Positions 1 through 7,472 of a stretch of DNA of 64,000 nt are shown piece after piece. The DNA is taken from contig NZ_JYKO02000001.1 of assembly GCF_000949385.2 (NCBI RefSeq), positions 4,234,222 to 4,298,221 of the forward strand, read 5' to 3'. A model generated the notes under the pieces. It did not search any database, was not told where the DNA came from, and saw only the letters and a list, made by a program, of their open reading frames with translations. How positions within the stretch are numbered: position 1 is the stretch's first letter; every line of letters starts with the position of its first letter. A program made the position numbers and the translations under genes. This stretch comes from Pseudomonas sp. LFM046. GTDB taxonomy: Bacteria; Pseudomonadota; Gammaproteobacteria; Pseudomonadales; Pseudomonadaceae.

Positions 1-5
1 GCTTT

Positions 6-518
6 ATGGAGGTCTGGGTGGAAAGCGTGGATGTGATCGATCAGCGAGGCCTTGCCTATTTTCGTATTCGCGGCGGCGTACCGGCCTACACCAACAAACC
101 CGAGGGTTGGCACAAAGGGGGTGGCGGCATGAAGCAAGTGCCCAACGTCGACCTGCCGGAAACGCTCTTCGTGCGCTGGCAATCCCTGGTGGAGCCAAAG
201 ACCTACAAGTTGCGTATCGATATCCCGCAATGGGTGCGTGATGAGATGGTCAAGCCGCAACGGGCGTACTGCCCGGGACGTAAGCAATGGCGAGACAAGC
301 AGTACCGTTTCGACATCTCCATCGGCATGGCCCCCGGCGGCATCGCCAAGGCCTGGGTCGGCGGGCCTTGCCTATCGAATATCGAGATCGGCCGATATCA
401 GGCCAAGGTCGATCCGCGCGGGCCATTCGAAGGCCAATCCGGCGGCAAGTATTACTACCTGTCGGACGAGGCCAAGGTGTACGTCGAACAGCACGGTATT
501 CCCTATGGCTCCTGGTAG
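6..518 (+). CDS. DUF2931-type protein, probably truncated by the window edge
   Basis: This reading frame of up to 170 residues has the look of the DUF2931 family, small Pseudomonas proteins of unknown function that are often lipoproteins. The supporting segments are VWVESVDVIDQRG near the start and LPETLFVRWQSLVEPKTYKL around residues 50-70. The frame is open to the window edge before the ATG at base 6, and family members normally carry an N-terminal signal peptide and extra residues, so the true start is probably outside the window. It ends at a TAG before a short palindromic repeat. The family call is recall of a pattern, and no biochemical role is known. Confidence 0.6.
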   Translation: MEVWVESVDVIDQRGLAYFRIRGGVPAYTNKPEGWHKGGGGMKQVPNVDLPETLFVRWQSLVEPKTYKLRIDIPQWVRDEMVKPQRAYCPGRKQWRDKQYRFDISIGMAPGGIAKAWVGGPCLSNIEIGRYQAKVDPRGPFEGQSGGKYYYLSDEAKVYVEQHGIPYGSW

Positions 519-621
519 TGCATGGGCGCCTACGGGACGCGAAGCGCGAGCTTGCTGGTCAACAAGCCAGAGCCTAACCAACACTTGGAGTTCCACCCTC
601 GGCGTTCGGCATGACTCCGAT

Positions 622-647
622 GGTGGATCGGTGAAGCGTGATCCACC
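622..647. repeat. REP-like hairpin between the DUF2931 and LysR genes
   Basis: The arms GGTGGATC (622-629) and GATCCACC (640-647) are perfect inverted repeats around a 10-base loop. The element sits directly against the stop codon of the minus-strand LysR gene. It resembles the short hairpin elements scattered in Pseudomonas intergenic DNA, and it could also act as a transcription stop between the two convergent genes. Confidence 0.5.
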
Positions 648-1508
648 CTACTTGGTGATTTCCCGCGCCAGGGCCAGGAACGCCGCCGGCAGCCGCGCCT
701 GGCGCCGCTCTTTCAGGCAATAGAGGTATTCGTCGATCAGCGGCGCGCCCTTCAGCTCGATCACCTTCAGCTCCGGGTTATCCGGCACTTCGTGGCGGGC
801 AATGATGCTGATGCCGAGGTTGCGGATCACCGCCTCGCGGATGGATTCGCGGCTGCCGATCTCCAGCAGCGGCCCGATGGCGATGCCGGCATCCTTGAGC
901 ATGTCCTCGGTCAGTTGGCGGGTGGTCGAGCCGGGTTCGCGCATCAGCAGGCAGTGGCCCTTGAGGTCCTGCAGGGTGACGGACTTGCGCTTGGCCAGCG
1001 GGTGCTCGCGGTGCACCGCCAGCACCAGCGGGTCGCTGCCCAGCACCATGCGGGTCAGCCGCGCATCGTCGAGCTTCTGGGAGGAGGCAGCGAGGTCCAC
1101 CCGATACTCCTCCAGCGCCTCGATCACCTGTTGGGAATTGCCGATATCCAGTGACACATCGATCTGCGGGAAGCGCGTGCGGAAGGCGCGTACCAGGTCG
1201 AGGATGTAGTACGGCGCGGTGGCGCCGATGCGCAGGGTGCCTTGCATCTGCCCGCAGTTGCGCAGAAAGAACTCGATATCGGCTTCCTGCTGCAGCAGCA
1301 CCTTGACCATGGGCAGCAACCGCGCGCCCTCCTCGCTCACCGTCAGCCGGCGTCCGCCCCGGTGGAATAGCTCGACGCCGTACTGGCCTTCCAGGTTGCG
1401 GATCTGGGTCGTCACCGTGGGCTGGCTGAGGCCGAGCTTCTTGGCCGCCTGGGTGATGCTGCCCAGGCGAGCGACCATGTAGAAGGCCTTGAGCTCAGCG
1501 CTGAGCAT
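648..1508 (-). CDS. LysR-family transcriptional regulator
   Basis: This is a 286-residue protein of typical LTTR length. The winged helix-turn-helix fills residues 1-60, with the diagnostic stretches GSITQAAKKLGLSQPTVT and ELFHRGGRRL. A periplasmic-binding-protein-like effector domain follows from about residue 90 to 285. LTTRs usually control a neighbouring or divergent gene, but upstream of this one lies only a short non-coding stretch and a tiny lipoprotein-like gene, so the target is not evident. It borders the aromatic catabolic island without sharing its visible promoter motifs. The family is certain; the ligand is unknown. Confidence 0.9.
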   Translation of the reverse strand: MLSAELKAFYMVARLGSITQAAKKLGLSQPTVTTQIRNLEGQYGVELFHRGGRRLTVSEEGARLLPMVKVLLQQEADIEFFLRNCGQMQGTLRIGATAPYYILDLVRAFRTRFPQIDVSLDIGNSQQVIEALEEYRVDLAASSQKLDDARLTRMVLGSDPLVLAVHREHPLAKRKSVTLQDLKGHCLLMREPGSTTRQLTEDMLKDAGIAIGPLLEIGSRESIREAVIRNLGISIIARHEVPDNPELKVIELKGAPLIDEYLYCLKERRQARLPAAFLALAREITK

Positions 1509-1607
1509 GGCAAGCGGTCAGGGAAGCGGGATGGGGCACGGCCGGGACCTCGGGGGACGGTGGAGTCCCGGCATTCTAGCCGTACACCCGGACGGCTCCG
1601 CTAGCGG

Positions 1608-1648
1608 TGGGGGCGAATTCATTCGCCAAGGGCCACGCAGTGCCCCCA
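1608..1648. repeat. Intergenic palindromic repeat, GAATTCATTCG family, copy 1
   Basis: An inner hairpin GGCGAATTCATTCGCC (1612-1627) is enclosed by short terminal inverted repeats TGGGGGC (1608-1614) and GCCCCCA (1642-1648). The same core occurs at 16841 and, as both arms of a larger element, at 52159-52248. It is best described as a REP-like dispersed repeat. Confidence 0.65.
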
Positions 1649-1710
1649 TGGAACGACATCATTCTGAGTGTGGATTCAGGAGCTCCCGCATCTGGAAAAG
1701 CCGCCATGAA

Positions 1711-1740
1711 CGAAAAAGCCCCGCACCAGGCGGGGCCCTT
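1711..1740 (-). terminator. Rho-independent terminator of the small lipoprotein-like gene
   Basis: Read on the minus strand, the stem GCGGGGC...GCCCCGC (arms 1730-1736 and 1718-1724) is followed by five T residues (1717-1713). It begins about 10 bases after the TGA of the 45-codon gene at 1746-1883, which supports that gene being a real transcription unit. Confidence 0.8.
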
Positions 1741-1745
1741 TCCCA

Positions 1746-1883
1746 TCAGTAACCTCCGCCTCCACCGCCGCCCATGGGTTCGCTCTGCTGCGAACCACCG
1801 CCACCACTGCCGCCATTGCACGACGAGCCACTGATCGCAATGAACAGCGCCACCAGTACCAAGGGGATCAAGCGCTTGAGCAT
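1746..1883 (-). CDS. 45-residue Gly-rich small lipoprotein-like protein
   Basis: The gene starts with ATG at 1883 after a good ribosome-binding sequence (GGGAGAA, about 6 bases upstream) and ends with TGA at 1746, followed at once by a strong terminator. The product begins MLKRLIPLVLVALFIAISGS, a Lys/Arg start plus a hydrophobic helix. It then has a single Cys at residue 22 in the context SGSSC, which could be a lipobox although it lacks the usual Leu at -3. The rest is Gly/Ser-rich, with runs GGSGGGGS and a C-terminal G7-Y. I do not recognise a family. Gene structure is well supported; lipidation and function are inference. Confidence 0.7.
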   Translation of the reverse strand: MLKRLIPLVLVALFIAISGSSCNGGSGGGGSQQSEPMGGGGGGGY

Positions 1884-2168
1884 CTGAGTTCTCCCGTGAG
1901 GTGAGCCCCCAATCATTCAGTCAAGCGCGGGGCGGTAGAGGGTGCAAGCAAAGTGCCTCTGCGCCGTGCAAGAAATGGACACCGCTACTCGGGATGAGGT
2001 CGGTGTCGATGGCCTTGGCAGGTCCATGCCGAAGAAAAGATCGTCAGCGGAGGAATAAACAGTCTCGTGGGGCGTCTCGTTCGCAGTGGCTGGGTTCCGC
2101 TACAGCCCTGTGCACCGAAACCCGAACGTTGAACGTACCCATCGCCTTCACGACATGAGAGGTTCTCC

Positions 2169-2552
2169 ATGCTGAAAAAACTGCTGTCTCCTGCTGCTGC
2201 CCTGACCCTTTGCGGCCTATCCTCCCTGGCCCTGGCCGCAGACCCTGCCAAGACCGTCGACACCGCCCTGGGCAAGGCCCTAGCCGACAGCCAGGGAATG
2301 ACCCTCTACACCTTCGCCAAGGACGCCGAAGGCAAATCCGCCTGCAATGGCCCCTGCGCCCAGAACTGGCCACCGCTCATGGCCCCCGCCAGTGCCGAAC
2401 CTGGCAATGGCTACACGGTCATCACCCGCGATGACGGCAGCCGGCAATGGGCCTATCAGGGCAAGCCTCTGTACACCTGGATCAAGGACTCCAAGCCTGG
2501 CGACACGACCGGCGACGGCGTGAATCAGGTTTGGCACGTGGCCAAGCCCTGA
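2169..2552 (+). CDS. Secreted COG4315-type protein with Lipoprotein_15 repeats
   Basis: This 127-residue protein has a clean signal peptide, with cleavage likely after ALA at about residue 23. The mature part carries two copies of the family repeat: MTLYTFAKDAEGKSACNGPC and, later, KPLYTWIKDSKPGDTTGDG. Each shows the conserved Y-x-[FW]-x-x-D pattern of PF03640 (COG4315). The paired cysteines in SACNGPC probably form a disulphide in the periplasm. A ribosome-binding site (GAGAGG) lies 7 bases before the ATG. Family members are common in Pseudomonas but have no defined function. It is followed by an 11-bp perfect inverted repeat. Confidence 0.85.
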   Translation: MLKKLLSPAAALTLCGLSSLALAADPAKTVDTALGKALADSQGMTLYTFAKDAEGKSACNGPCAQNWPPLMAPASAEPGNGYTVITRDDGSRQWAYQGKPLYTWIKDSKPGDTTGDGVNQVWHVAKP

Positions 2553-2569
2553 ATCCAGGCGGGGTATTG

Positions 2570-2610
2570 ATTGAGCTGCCAATTGGCCTGCCCCAGGCGG
2601 GCAGCTCAAT
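2570..2610. repeat. Inverted repeat downstream of the secreted protein gene
   Basis: Perfect 11-base arms ATTGAGCTGCC (2570-2580) and GGCAGCTCAAT (2600-2610) enclose a 19-base loop. No T-run follows on either strand, so it is either a weak terminator or a dispersed palindrome. Confidence 0.5.
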
Positions 2611-2715
2611 TCGATGAGGTAGCCACGGCTTTCCCGCCGCTCACGCCACTCGCGGGTTCAGGCGACCGCGGGTGATGGCCTTGATCTGGTTCAACGCTTA
2701 GTCGAGCTCGAACGT

Positions 2716-3654
2716 TTAGCTGAGCACGATCACCGCTTTGAGCAAGGTCTTGAAGGTCTCCACCTGCTCGTCGCTGAACGCGGCGAATACTTTCTCCTGC
2801 TGTTCGCGAGCGATGCGCCAGAGAGCCTCGGCCTGCTCCATCCCGGCCTGCGTGAGCACGTAGCGATCCGCCGTGTCGGCCACCATGCCCTTGCGCTTGA
2901 GATTGGCCACGGCCTCCTCGATCTCGCGCATCGGCATCGCCACCTCGCGCTGCAGGTCGCACAGGCCGAGACCGGCATCGTTCTCCAGCACCATCAGCAT
3001 GCGCGCCTCGCTGGTGCGCAGGCCGGTAGCGAGCTGCTTGGGCTGGTAGTCGGCCTGGTAGCCGCGTACCGCCTGGGTCATCAGGTAATAGAGATTGTGC
3101 GACAGGCGTCCCTGAAAGGCGCTGGATGCCGGCTGCCCCTCGGCCTTCTGCGTCATGCGGGTATGCGGCAGGACCATGGAATAGGCGCCTTGGTGGTAGA
3201 GCAGCGGCGAACGGCCGAAGTCGTCGAAACGCACCACCTTGCCGATGAGAATCCAATGGTCGCCGCCTTCCACGCGTTGATGCATCTCGCACTCGAAACG
3301 TGCCGCGCAGTCGGGCAGCAGCGGCGCTCCGCCGATGCCGGACTCCACGGCAACGCCGTCGAACTTGTCGTCGCGTGGGCGGGCGAACTGGTTGGACAGG
3401 TCGATCTGGTCGGCGGCGAGGATGTTCACCGCGAAGTGGCTGGCCTGCTCGAACACCGCCAGGCTGCTGGAGCGCTTGTCGATGCTCCAGAGAATCAGCG
3501 GCGGCTCCAGCGACACGGAGTTGAAGCTGTTGGCGGTGACGCCCACACGAGTGCCATCGGGCGCGGTGGCGGTAACCACGGTGACGCCGGTAGCGAAATT
3601 GCCCAAGGCACGGCGGAAGGCACGGGAGTCGAAGAGGGTTTCTTGAGAGGACAT
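2716..3654 (-). CDS. 4-hydroxyphenylacetate 3-hydroxylase, flavin reductase component (C1 type)
   Basis: From the ATG at 3654, after the ribosome-binding site AGGAG, the protein has 312 residues. Residues 10-160 form a flavin reductase domain (NFATGVTVVTA, GVTANSFNSVSLEPPLIL) that supplies reduced FMN to the oxygenase. Residues 175-310 form a MarR-like winged-helix domain (RTSEARMLMVLENDAG, DLQREVAM). This fused layout is that of the Acinetobacter baumannii C1 reductase, about 315 residues, whose MarR-like tail senses the substrate; enterobacterial HpaC has only about 170 residues. The oxygenase lies just upstream, and the order C2 then C1 on the minus strand suggests one transcript with hpaR. 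Confidence 0.88.
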   Translation of the reverse strand: MSSQETLFDSRAFRRALGNFATGVTVVTATAPDGTRVGVTANSFNSVSLEPPLILWSIDKRSSSLAVFEQASHFAVNILAADQIDLSNQFARPRDDKFDGVAVESGIGGAPLLPDCAARFECEMHQRVEGGDHWILIGKVVRFDDFGRSPLLYHQGAYSMVLPHTRMTQKAEGQPASSAFQGRLSHNLYYLMTQAVRGYQADYQPKQLATGLRTSEARMLMVLENDAGLGLCDLQREVAMPMREIEEAVANLKRKGMVADTADRYVLTQAGMEQAEALWRIAREQQEKVFAAFSDEQVETFKTLLKAVIVLS

Positions 3655-3757
3655 GGCACAGCTCCTGGCAGCCGCCTCCAAAGGACGGCCACGCGATTGT
3701 TCTGAAGGGGCGGCGCAAGGCCGCCCGGCACGCAGGCGAGCGAAGAAGCCCGAAGGA

Positions 3758-4927
3758 TCAAACCATCGAGGGATCAGGCTCCAGCCCCATCAGCTCGCGG
3801 CCGAGGATCTGCGCACAGACGTCGTAGTCGGTGTAGGCATGGGCGCCGGTCATGTGGGAGTCGCGGAACAGACGCTGCATCTCGTTGTTCTCGAACCAGC
3901 TGGCACCACCGGCCGCCTCGAACAGACGGTCCACGGACTGGATGCACATCTTCACCGCGTAGGCCTGGTTGGTGCGCCAGAAGGCCAGGGTTTCGCGGCT
4001 GGGGTACTGGTGGCGCTCGCCATGCTCGGCGTGCTCCTGCCAGGTCTTCTCCAGGAAGGCCCGAGCGGCGGCGACCTGGTGGGTGGACTCGGCCAGGCGC
4101 ATCAGCGCCGGGGTGGCGGTTCCCACGCTGGCGCCGGTGTAGGCGCGCACGCGATTCCGGGTCTTCTCCTTGTACGCTTCCAGCATGCGTTCGGCGATGC
4201 CCAGGCTGATGGCGGCGAAGCCGCTGGCGAAATACGGGCGGTAAGGCGCGTAGAAGATCTTGCTGTCCGGATACAGACCGAAGCCTTCGGAGCGGCCCTC
4301 CATCATGTCCTTGGCGGCCTGGATGCGGTAGTTCGGGACGAAGGCGTCCTTGATGATCAGGGTCTTGGTGCCACTGCCCTTCATGCCGGCCGCGAACCAG
4401 TCATCACGGATCTCGTAATCGCTGCGCGGCAAAACGGCGAAGCAGTAGACCTGCTCCCCTTCGGCGTTCTGGCGGCGGCAGCCGACGATCGCCCACTCGG
4501 CATGATCGCTGCCACTGCTCCAGCCCATCTCGCCGTTGAAGATCACCCCGCCTTCCACTTCCTCGATGCGACCGAAGGGCGCGATGGAGCTGCTGGCGGT
4601 GGCATCCGGATTCTCGCCCCAGACTTCCTCCTGCAGGCGAGAAGAGAACATGGCCAACTGGTGGCTATGGGTGCACAGCAGGCTGAAGGCCCAGGCAGTA
4701 CTGGCGCAGGCTCCGGCCAGTGCGACCACGCAATCGGCAAACTCGGGCAGGGAGATCTCCATGCCGCCGAACTTCTTCGGCTGTAGCGCGCGATGCAGGC
4801 CGATGCCCTTGAGCATGGCGATGTTCTCCTCCGGCACCTGCCGCAGTTGCTCGGCTTTCGCCGCATTGGCAGCGATGGCCGGGAGGATGGCCTTGAGGTC
4901 GTCGAGAAGGGAGTTTGGCTTTTTCAT
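3758..4927 (-). CDS. 4-hydroxyphenylacetate 3-hydroxylase, oxygenase component (C2 type)
   Basis: This oxygenase hydroxylates 4-hydroxyphenylacetate to 3,4-dihydroxyphenylacetate (homoprotocatechuate) using reduced flavin from the neighbouring reductase. It has the acyl-CoA-dehydrogenase fold and about 389 residues. The sequence closely matches my recollection of the A. baumannii C2 protein: GACASTAWAFSLLCTHSHQ, DATASSSIAPFG, GWSSGSDHAEWAIVG, YRPYFASGFAAISLGIAERM and AHAYTDYDVCAQILGREL. The ATG at 4927 gives a shorter N-terminus than in A. baumannii; an upstream in-frame ATG at 5029 exists but lacks a clear ribosome-binding site. It is unrelated to the enterobacterial HpaB fold. Its product feeds hpaD about 20 kb away. 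Confidence 0.9.
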   Translation of the reverse strand: MKKPNSLLDDLKAILPAIAANAAKAEQLRQVPEENIAMLKGIGLHRALQPKKFGGMEISLPEFADCVVALAGACASTAWAFSLLCTHSHQLAMFSSRLQEEVWGENPDATASSSIAPFGRIEEVEGGVIFNGEMGWSSGSDHAEWAIVGCRRQNAEGEQVYCFAVLPRSDYEIRDDWFAAGMKGSGTKTLIIKDAFVPNYRIQAAKDMMEGRSEGFGLYPDSKIFYAPYRPYFASGFAAISLGIAERMLEAYKEKTRNRVRAYTGASVGTATPALMRLAESTHQVAAARAFLEKTWQEHAEHGERHQYPSRETLAFWRTNQAYAVKMCIQSVDRLFEAAGGASWFENNEMQRLFRDSHMTGAHAYTDYDVCAQILGRELMGLEPDPSMV

Positions 4928-5184
4928 GTCGAGGCCCTGCTTATTGTTAGTACTTGGAAAAGGCCAGGCGGGGAGCTCGCCGCGACAGTGAAAATCGCAG
5001 GATTCCAGAGCCTGAAACGGATACCCCAAGTGGGTGCAGGGCGATTATGGGACGGGGAACCAACCCCAAGAATGGACGTTACGGAGTCTCGATTGCACTT
5101 TTCATGGAGGGCATGAAGAGCACGCAGGATGGATTGAACTCGACGGTTCCCACCCTGCGAAACGCGCCGTCTGCGCGTCGTGGA

Positions 5185-5634
5185 TCAGGGCTTGATCTGC
5201 TTCAGCTCGTTGAGCAGCTCGATCAGTTGCTTGAGCTTGTCCTCGCCGAACTGCTCCTGGATCTTCTGGTAGTTGGCTTCCATGCCCTCGCTCATGGAGA
5301 GGAAGCACTGGTGACCTTTCTCGGTCAGGTTGACCAGCACGCGCCGCTGGTCCTGCGGCGCCTTGCGGCGAACCACCACGCCGTCGCGTTCCAGGCGCGC
5401 CAGCACGCCGGTCATGCTCGGCTTGAGAATGCAGGCGAGGTCCGCCAACTGGTAGCTCTCCAGCTCGCCGTGCTGGCGCAGCAGACGAATCACACGCCAT
5501 TGCTGCTCGGTCAGATCGTGCTGGTTGAGCAGCGGGCGGAAGAAGCTCATGGCCGCTTCGCGGGCCTGGAGCAGGGTCAGGGTCAGGGAAGGTCTTGGGC
5601 TGGGCATGATTGGCTGGGCCAGGAATTTATTCAT
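5185..5634 (-). CDS. hpaR: HpaR, MarR-family repressor of homoprotocatechuate degradation
   Basis: This MarR-type winged-helix protein matches HpaR along its length: LTLLQAREAAMSFFRP, LTEQQWRVIRLL, LADLACILKPSMTGVLARLERDG and the wing DQRRVLVNLTEKG. HpaR proteins repress the homoprotocatechuate meta operon and are released by aromatic acids. The start is uncertain: ATG at 5634 gives 149 residues and ATG at 5607 gives 140, and neither has a strong ribosome-binding site. It is the likely reader of the TTAACATGTTAA-type palindromes at 6819, 22221 and 21051. It lies between feaR and the hydroxylase genes on the same strand. Confidence 0.88.
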   Translation of the reverse strand: MNKFLAQPIMPSPRPSLTLTLLQAREAAMSFFRPLLNQHDLTEQQWRVIRLLRQHGELESYQLADLACILKPSMTGVLARLERDGVVVRRKAPQDQRRVLVNLTEKGHQCFLSMSEGMEANYQKIQEQFGEDKLKQLIELLNELKQIKP

Positions 5635-5820
5635 GAAGAGTTTAACGAAAAAGCCGTGACCCGCCCACGGCCCTCCGGCATTCGTACCGACGGATCCACA
5701 CACGGCCAGCCGCTCCCTGTCGTTGTCCGGCTCCAGCGCCGCGCACGGGAAATTCCCCCCCTGTGTCTCGGTGATAGCCCGCGATCATCGCCTTCGCGGC
5801 GAAAGGCGGCGGCAGTCCCG

Positions 5821-6771
5821 TCAGCCCACGAATGCGCTGGCACGGTAATCCCGTGGCGACTGCTCGAAATGCTTCTTGAAGGTGCGGCTGAAATGCGCCG
5901 AATCGGTGAAGCCCCAGCGGAAGGCGATATCGGTGATGGACTCGTTGCGCAAGCGCGGGTTGGCGAGGTCGGCGGCGCTGCGTTTCAGCCGCGAGCGCTG
6001 GATGAAGCGGCAGACGCTGTCGCCCTGCTCCTCGAACAGGCGGTAGAGCTGGCGCACCGAGATATTCAGCTGCCTGGCCAGTGACAGCGGCGTGAGCCCC
6101 GGTTCGGACAGGGACTGATCGATCAGTTGCTGCGCCAGTCCGCGCAGGCCGGCGTTGTGGCATTGGTCCTGCTCGCTGGCGGTCTGCCCGGCCTGCTGCC
6201 GCAGGGTCGGCGCCAGCAATGCGATCAGCGCTTCCTGCAGGGCGTCGCCCTCCTCCAGGCCGGCGCAATCGTCCAGCTCGCCGCCGCAGATCTGCTCCAC
6301 CAGGGTACGCAGCACGCGGCCGCTGGCGCACTGCTGGGAGAGCTTGCCGAAGGTCGGTCGGCCTTCCGGCAGATGGCGGCAGACCTCGTCGCGGGACAGG
6401 TGGAAGGAGGCGTGCTCGATAAGACCGTGGGGGAGGATTTCGCAGGCCCGGGCCGAATCCATCAGGGCCATCTCGCCGGGCGCCAGTTCGACGCTCTCGC
6501 CGTTCTGCCGCAGCTGGGCGCGGCCACTGCGCTGGACCACGAGGAAGCAGTGGCGGTCGTCGTCATGATCGATGGAGGTGCGCTGGCGGCTGATCAACCC
6601 GGCGTTGGTGCGAATCTGCGCCACTTCCAGCCCGGAGAGGTCCTGGCGGGCGATCTCGCCGATGAACAGACCGTGGCTCAACGCCGGACGCGATTCGAAT
6701 CGACCGCAGACGCCTTGCAGCTCACGGAGCCAGGAATCGAAATCATGGGAGCGGACAGCTTGGGAAACCAT
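5821..6771 (-). CDS. feaR: FeaR-like AraC-family activator of aromatic amine catabolism
   Basis: The ATG at 6771 has GGAGGT 8 bases upstream and gives 316 residues. The N-terminal ~200 residues form an AraC-binding-like sensor domain. The C-terminal ~100 residues form the AraC double helix-turn-helix (LTPLSLARQLNISVRQLYRLFE, then ESITDIAFRWGFTDSAHFSRTFKKHF). The sensor part (SRQRTSIDHDDDRHCFLVVQ, GEMALMDSARACEI) fits the FeaR/AraC_binding_2 group, which activates arylacetaldehyde dehydrogenase and amine-degradation genes. It lies downstream of an aldehyde dehydrogenase and permease on the same strand. Its promoter carries a palindrome, TAACATGTTA, that HpaR may bind. Confidence 0.82.
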   Translation of the reverse strand: MVSQAVRSHDFDSWLRELQGVCGRFESRPALSHGLFIGEIARQDLSGLEVAQIRTNAGLISRQRTSIDHDDDRHCFLVVQRSGRAQLRQNGESVELAPGEMALMDSARACEILPHGLIEHASFHLSRDEVCRHLPEGRPTFGKLSQQCASGRVLRTLVEQICGGELDDCAGLEEGDALQEALIALLAPTLRQQAGQTASEQDQCHNAGLRGLAQQLIDQSLSEPGLTPLSLARQLNISVRQLYRLFEEQGDSVCRFIQRSRLKRSAADLANPRLRNESITDIAFRWGFTDSAHFSRTFKKHFEQSPRDYRASAFVG

Positions 6772-6818
6772 CGGGCACCTCCAGGGGCGGGCTGAAGCCA
6801 CATTGTTATGGCGACATT

Positions 6819-6831
6819 ATTAACATGTTAT
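6819..6831. promoter_or_regulatory. Candidate HpaR operator upstream of feaR
   Basis: ATTAACATGTTAT lies about 50 bases upstream of the feaR start and contains the perfect 10-base palindrome TAACATGTTA (6821-6830). The same core occurs before hpaG1 at 22221 and, degenerate, before dctP and the MFS gene. Assignment to HpaR is inferred from distribution and from the preference of MarR proteins for AT-rich palindromes. Confidence 0.55.
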
Positions 6832-6837
6832 CTATTT

Positions 6838-6861
6838 GGTCGACAAGGAAGCTTGTCGGCC
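6838..6861 (-). terminator. Hairpin after the DUF3156 gene
   Basis: The sequence GGTCGACAAG-GAAG-CTTGTCGGCC forms a stem of 10 pairs with one mismatch, about 40 bases past the end of the minus-strand DUF3156 gene. It lacks a T-run, so it may only partly separate the dehydrogenase-permease unit from feaR. Confidence 0.4.
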
Positions 6862-6902
6862 AGAACAGACCACCTGTGCCCGGGCTGGAGATGCCCTCCT
6901 AT

Positions 6903-7472
6903 TCAGTACTCGCCCAACAGTTCCCGCAGACCTCGGAAGACCTGCAGGAGATGCTGGCGCTGTTCAGCCGTGAGACGGATGTAACGACGGAACGCCGGCA
7001 TCCGGTTGACCACCTCGCTGGCGCCCATGTGTTCCAGGCGCACCACCCACTGGCTCCCTTCGCGCTCGATGCGCAGGCGCTTGAAGTCCAGGGGCATCAA
7101 CGCGGCCAGCAACCGGGGGTCGTCCTGCAAGCGGTTGGCCAGCGCTCCGGCATCGCCCGCGCGGACCTTGCAGGCAATGCCCTGCCGGCGGATCGCGCCC
7201 CGGTGGTTCAGTTCGATGCGCACCGGCCCGATCCCGGCCGAAGGCACCCGCAGGACGAACTCGGTGAGCACCAGGTGCATGAGGAACTGCGCCTGCACCA
7301 CCTCACGCACCTCGAAGTCCAGGGTGCCGTCTGCGCTGCGAAAGCGCATCGCCGCCCCGTCGAGCGGCTCGCCCGGCAAGCCCTGGAGATCACGCTGCAC
7401 ATGCACCAGCGTGGCCCCCGGCCGGTAGCCGGAGGGCGGTCGCCGCCAATACTCAGACAGGCTTGGAAACAT
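6903..7472 (-). CDS. DUF3156 family protein
   Basis: This 189-residue protein starts at 7472 and overlaps the end of the upstream permease gene by 20 bases, which indicates translational coupling. The sequence (ATLVHVQRDLQGLPGEP, FLMHLVLTEFVLRVPS, RHLLQVFRGLRELL-like C-terminus) fits DUF3156, a family found mainly beside amine or amino-acid permeases and arylacetaldehyde dehydrogenase genes in Pseudomonas and relatives. No signal peptide or membrane segment is visible, so it is probably cytoplasmic. A role alongside amine uptake or aldehyde oxidation is inference from context. The assignment rests on recalled family features. Confidence 0.7.
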   Translation of the reverse strand: MFPSLSEYWRRPPSGYRPGATLVHVQRDLQGLPGEPLDGAAMRFRSADGTLDFEVREVVQAQFLMHLVLTEFVLRVPSAGIGPVRIELNHRGAIRRQGIACKVRAGDAGALANRLQDDPRLLAALMPLDFKRLRIEREGSQWVVRLEHMGASEVVNRMPAFRRYIRLTAEQRQHLLQVFRGLRELLGEY

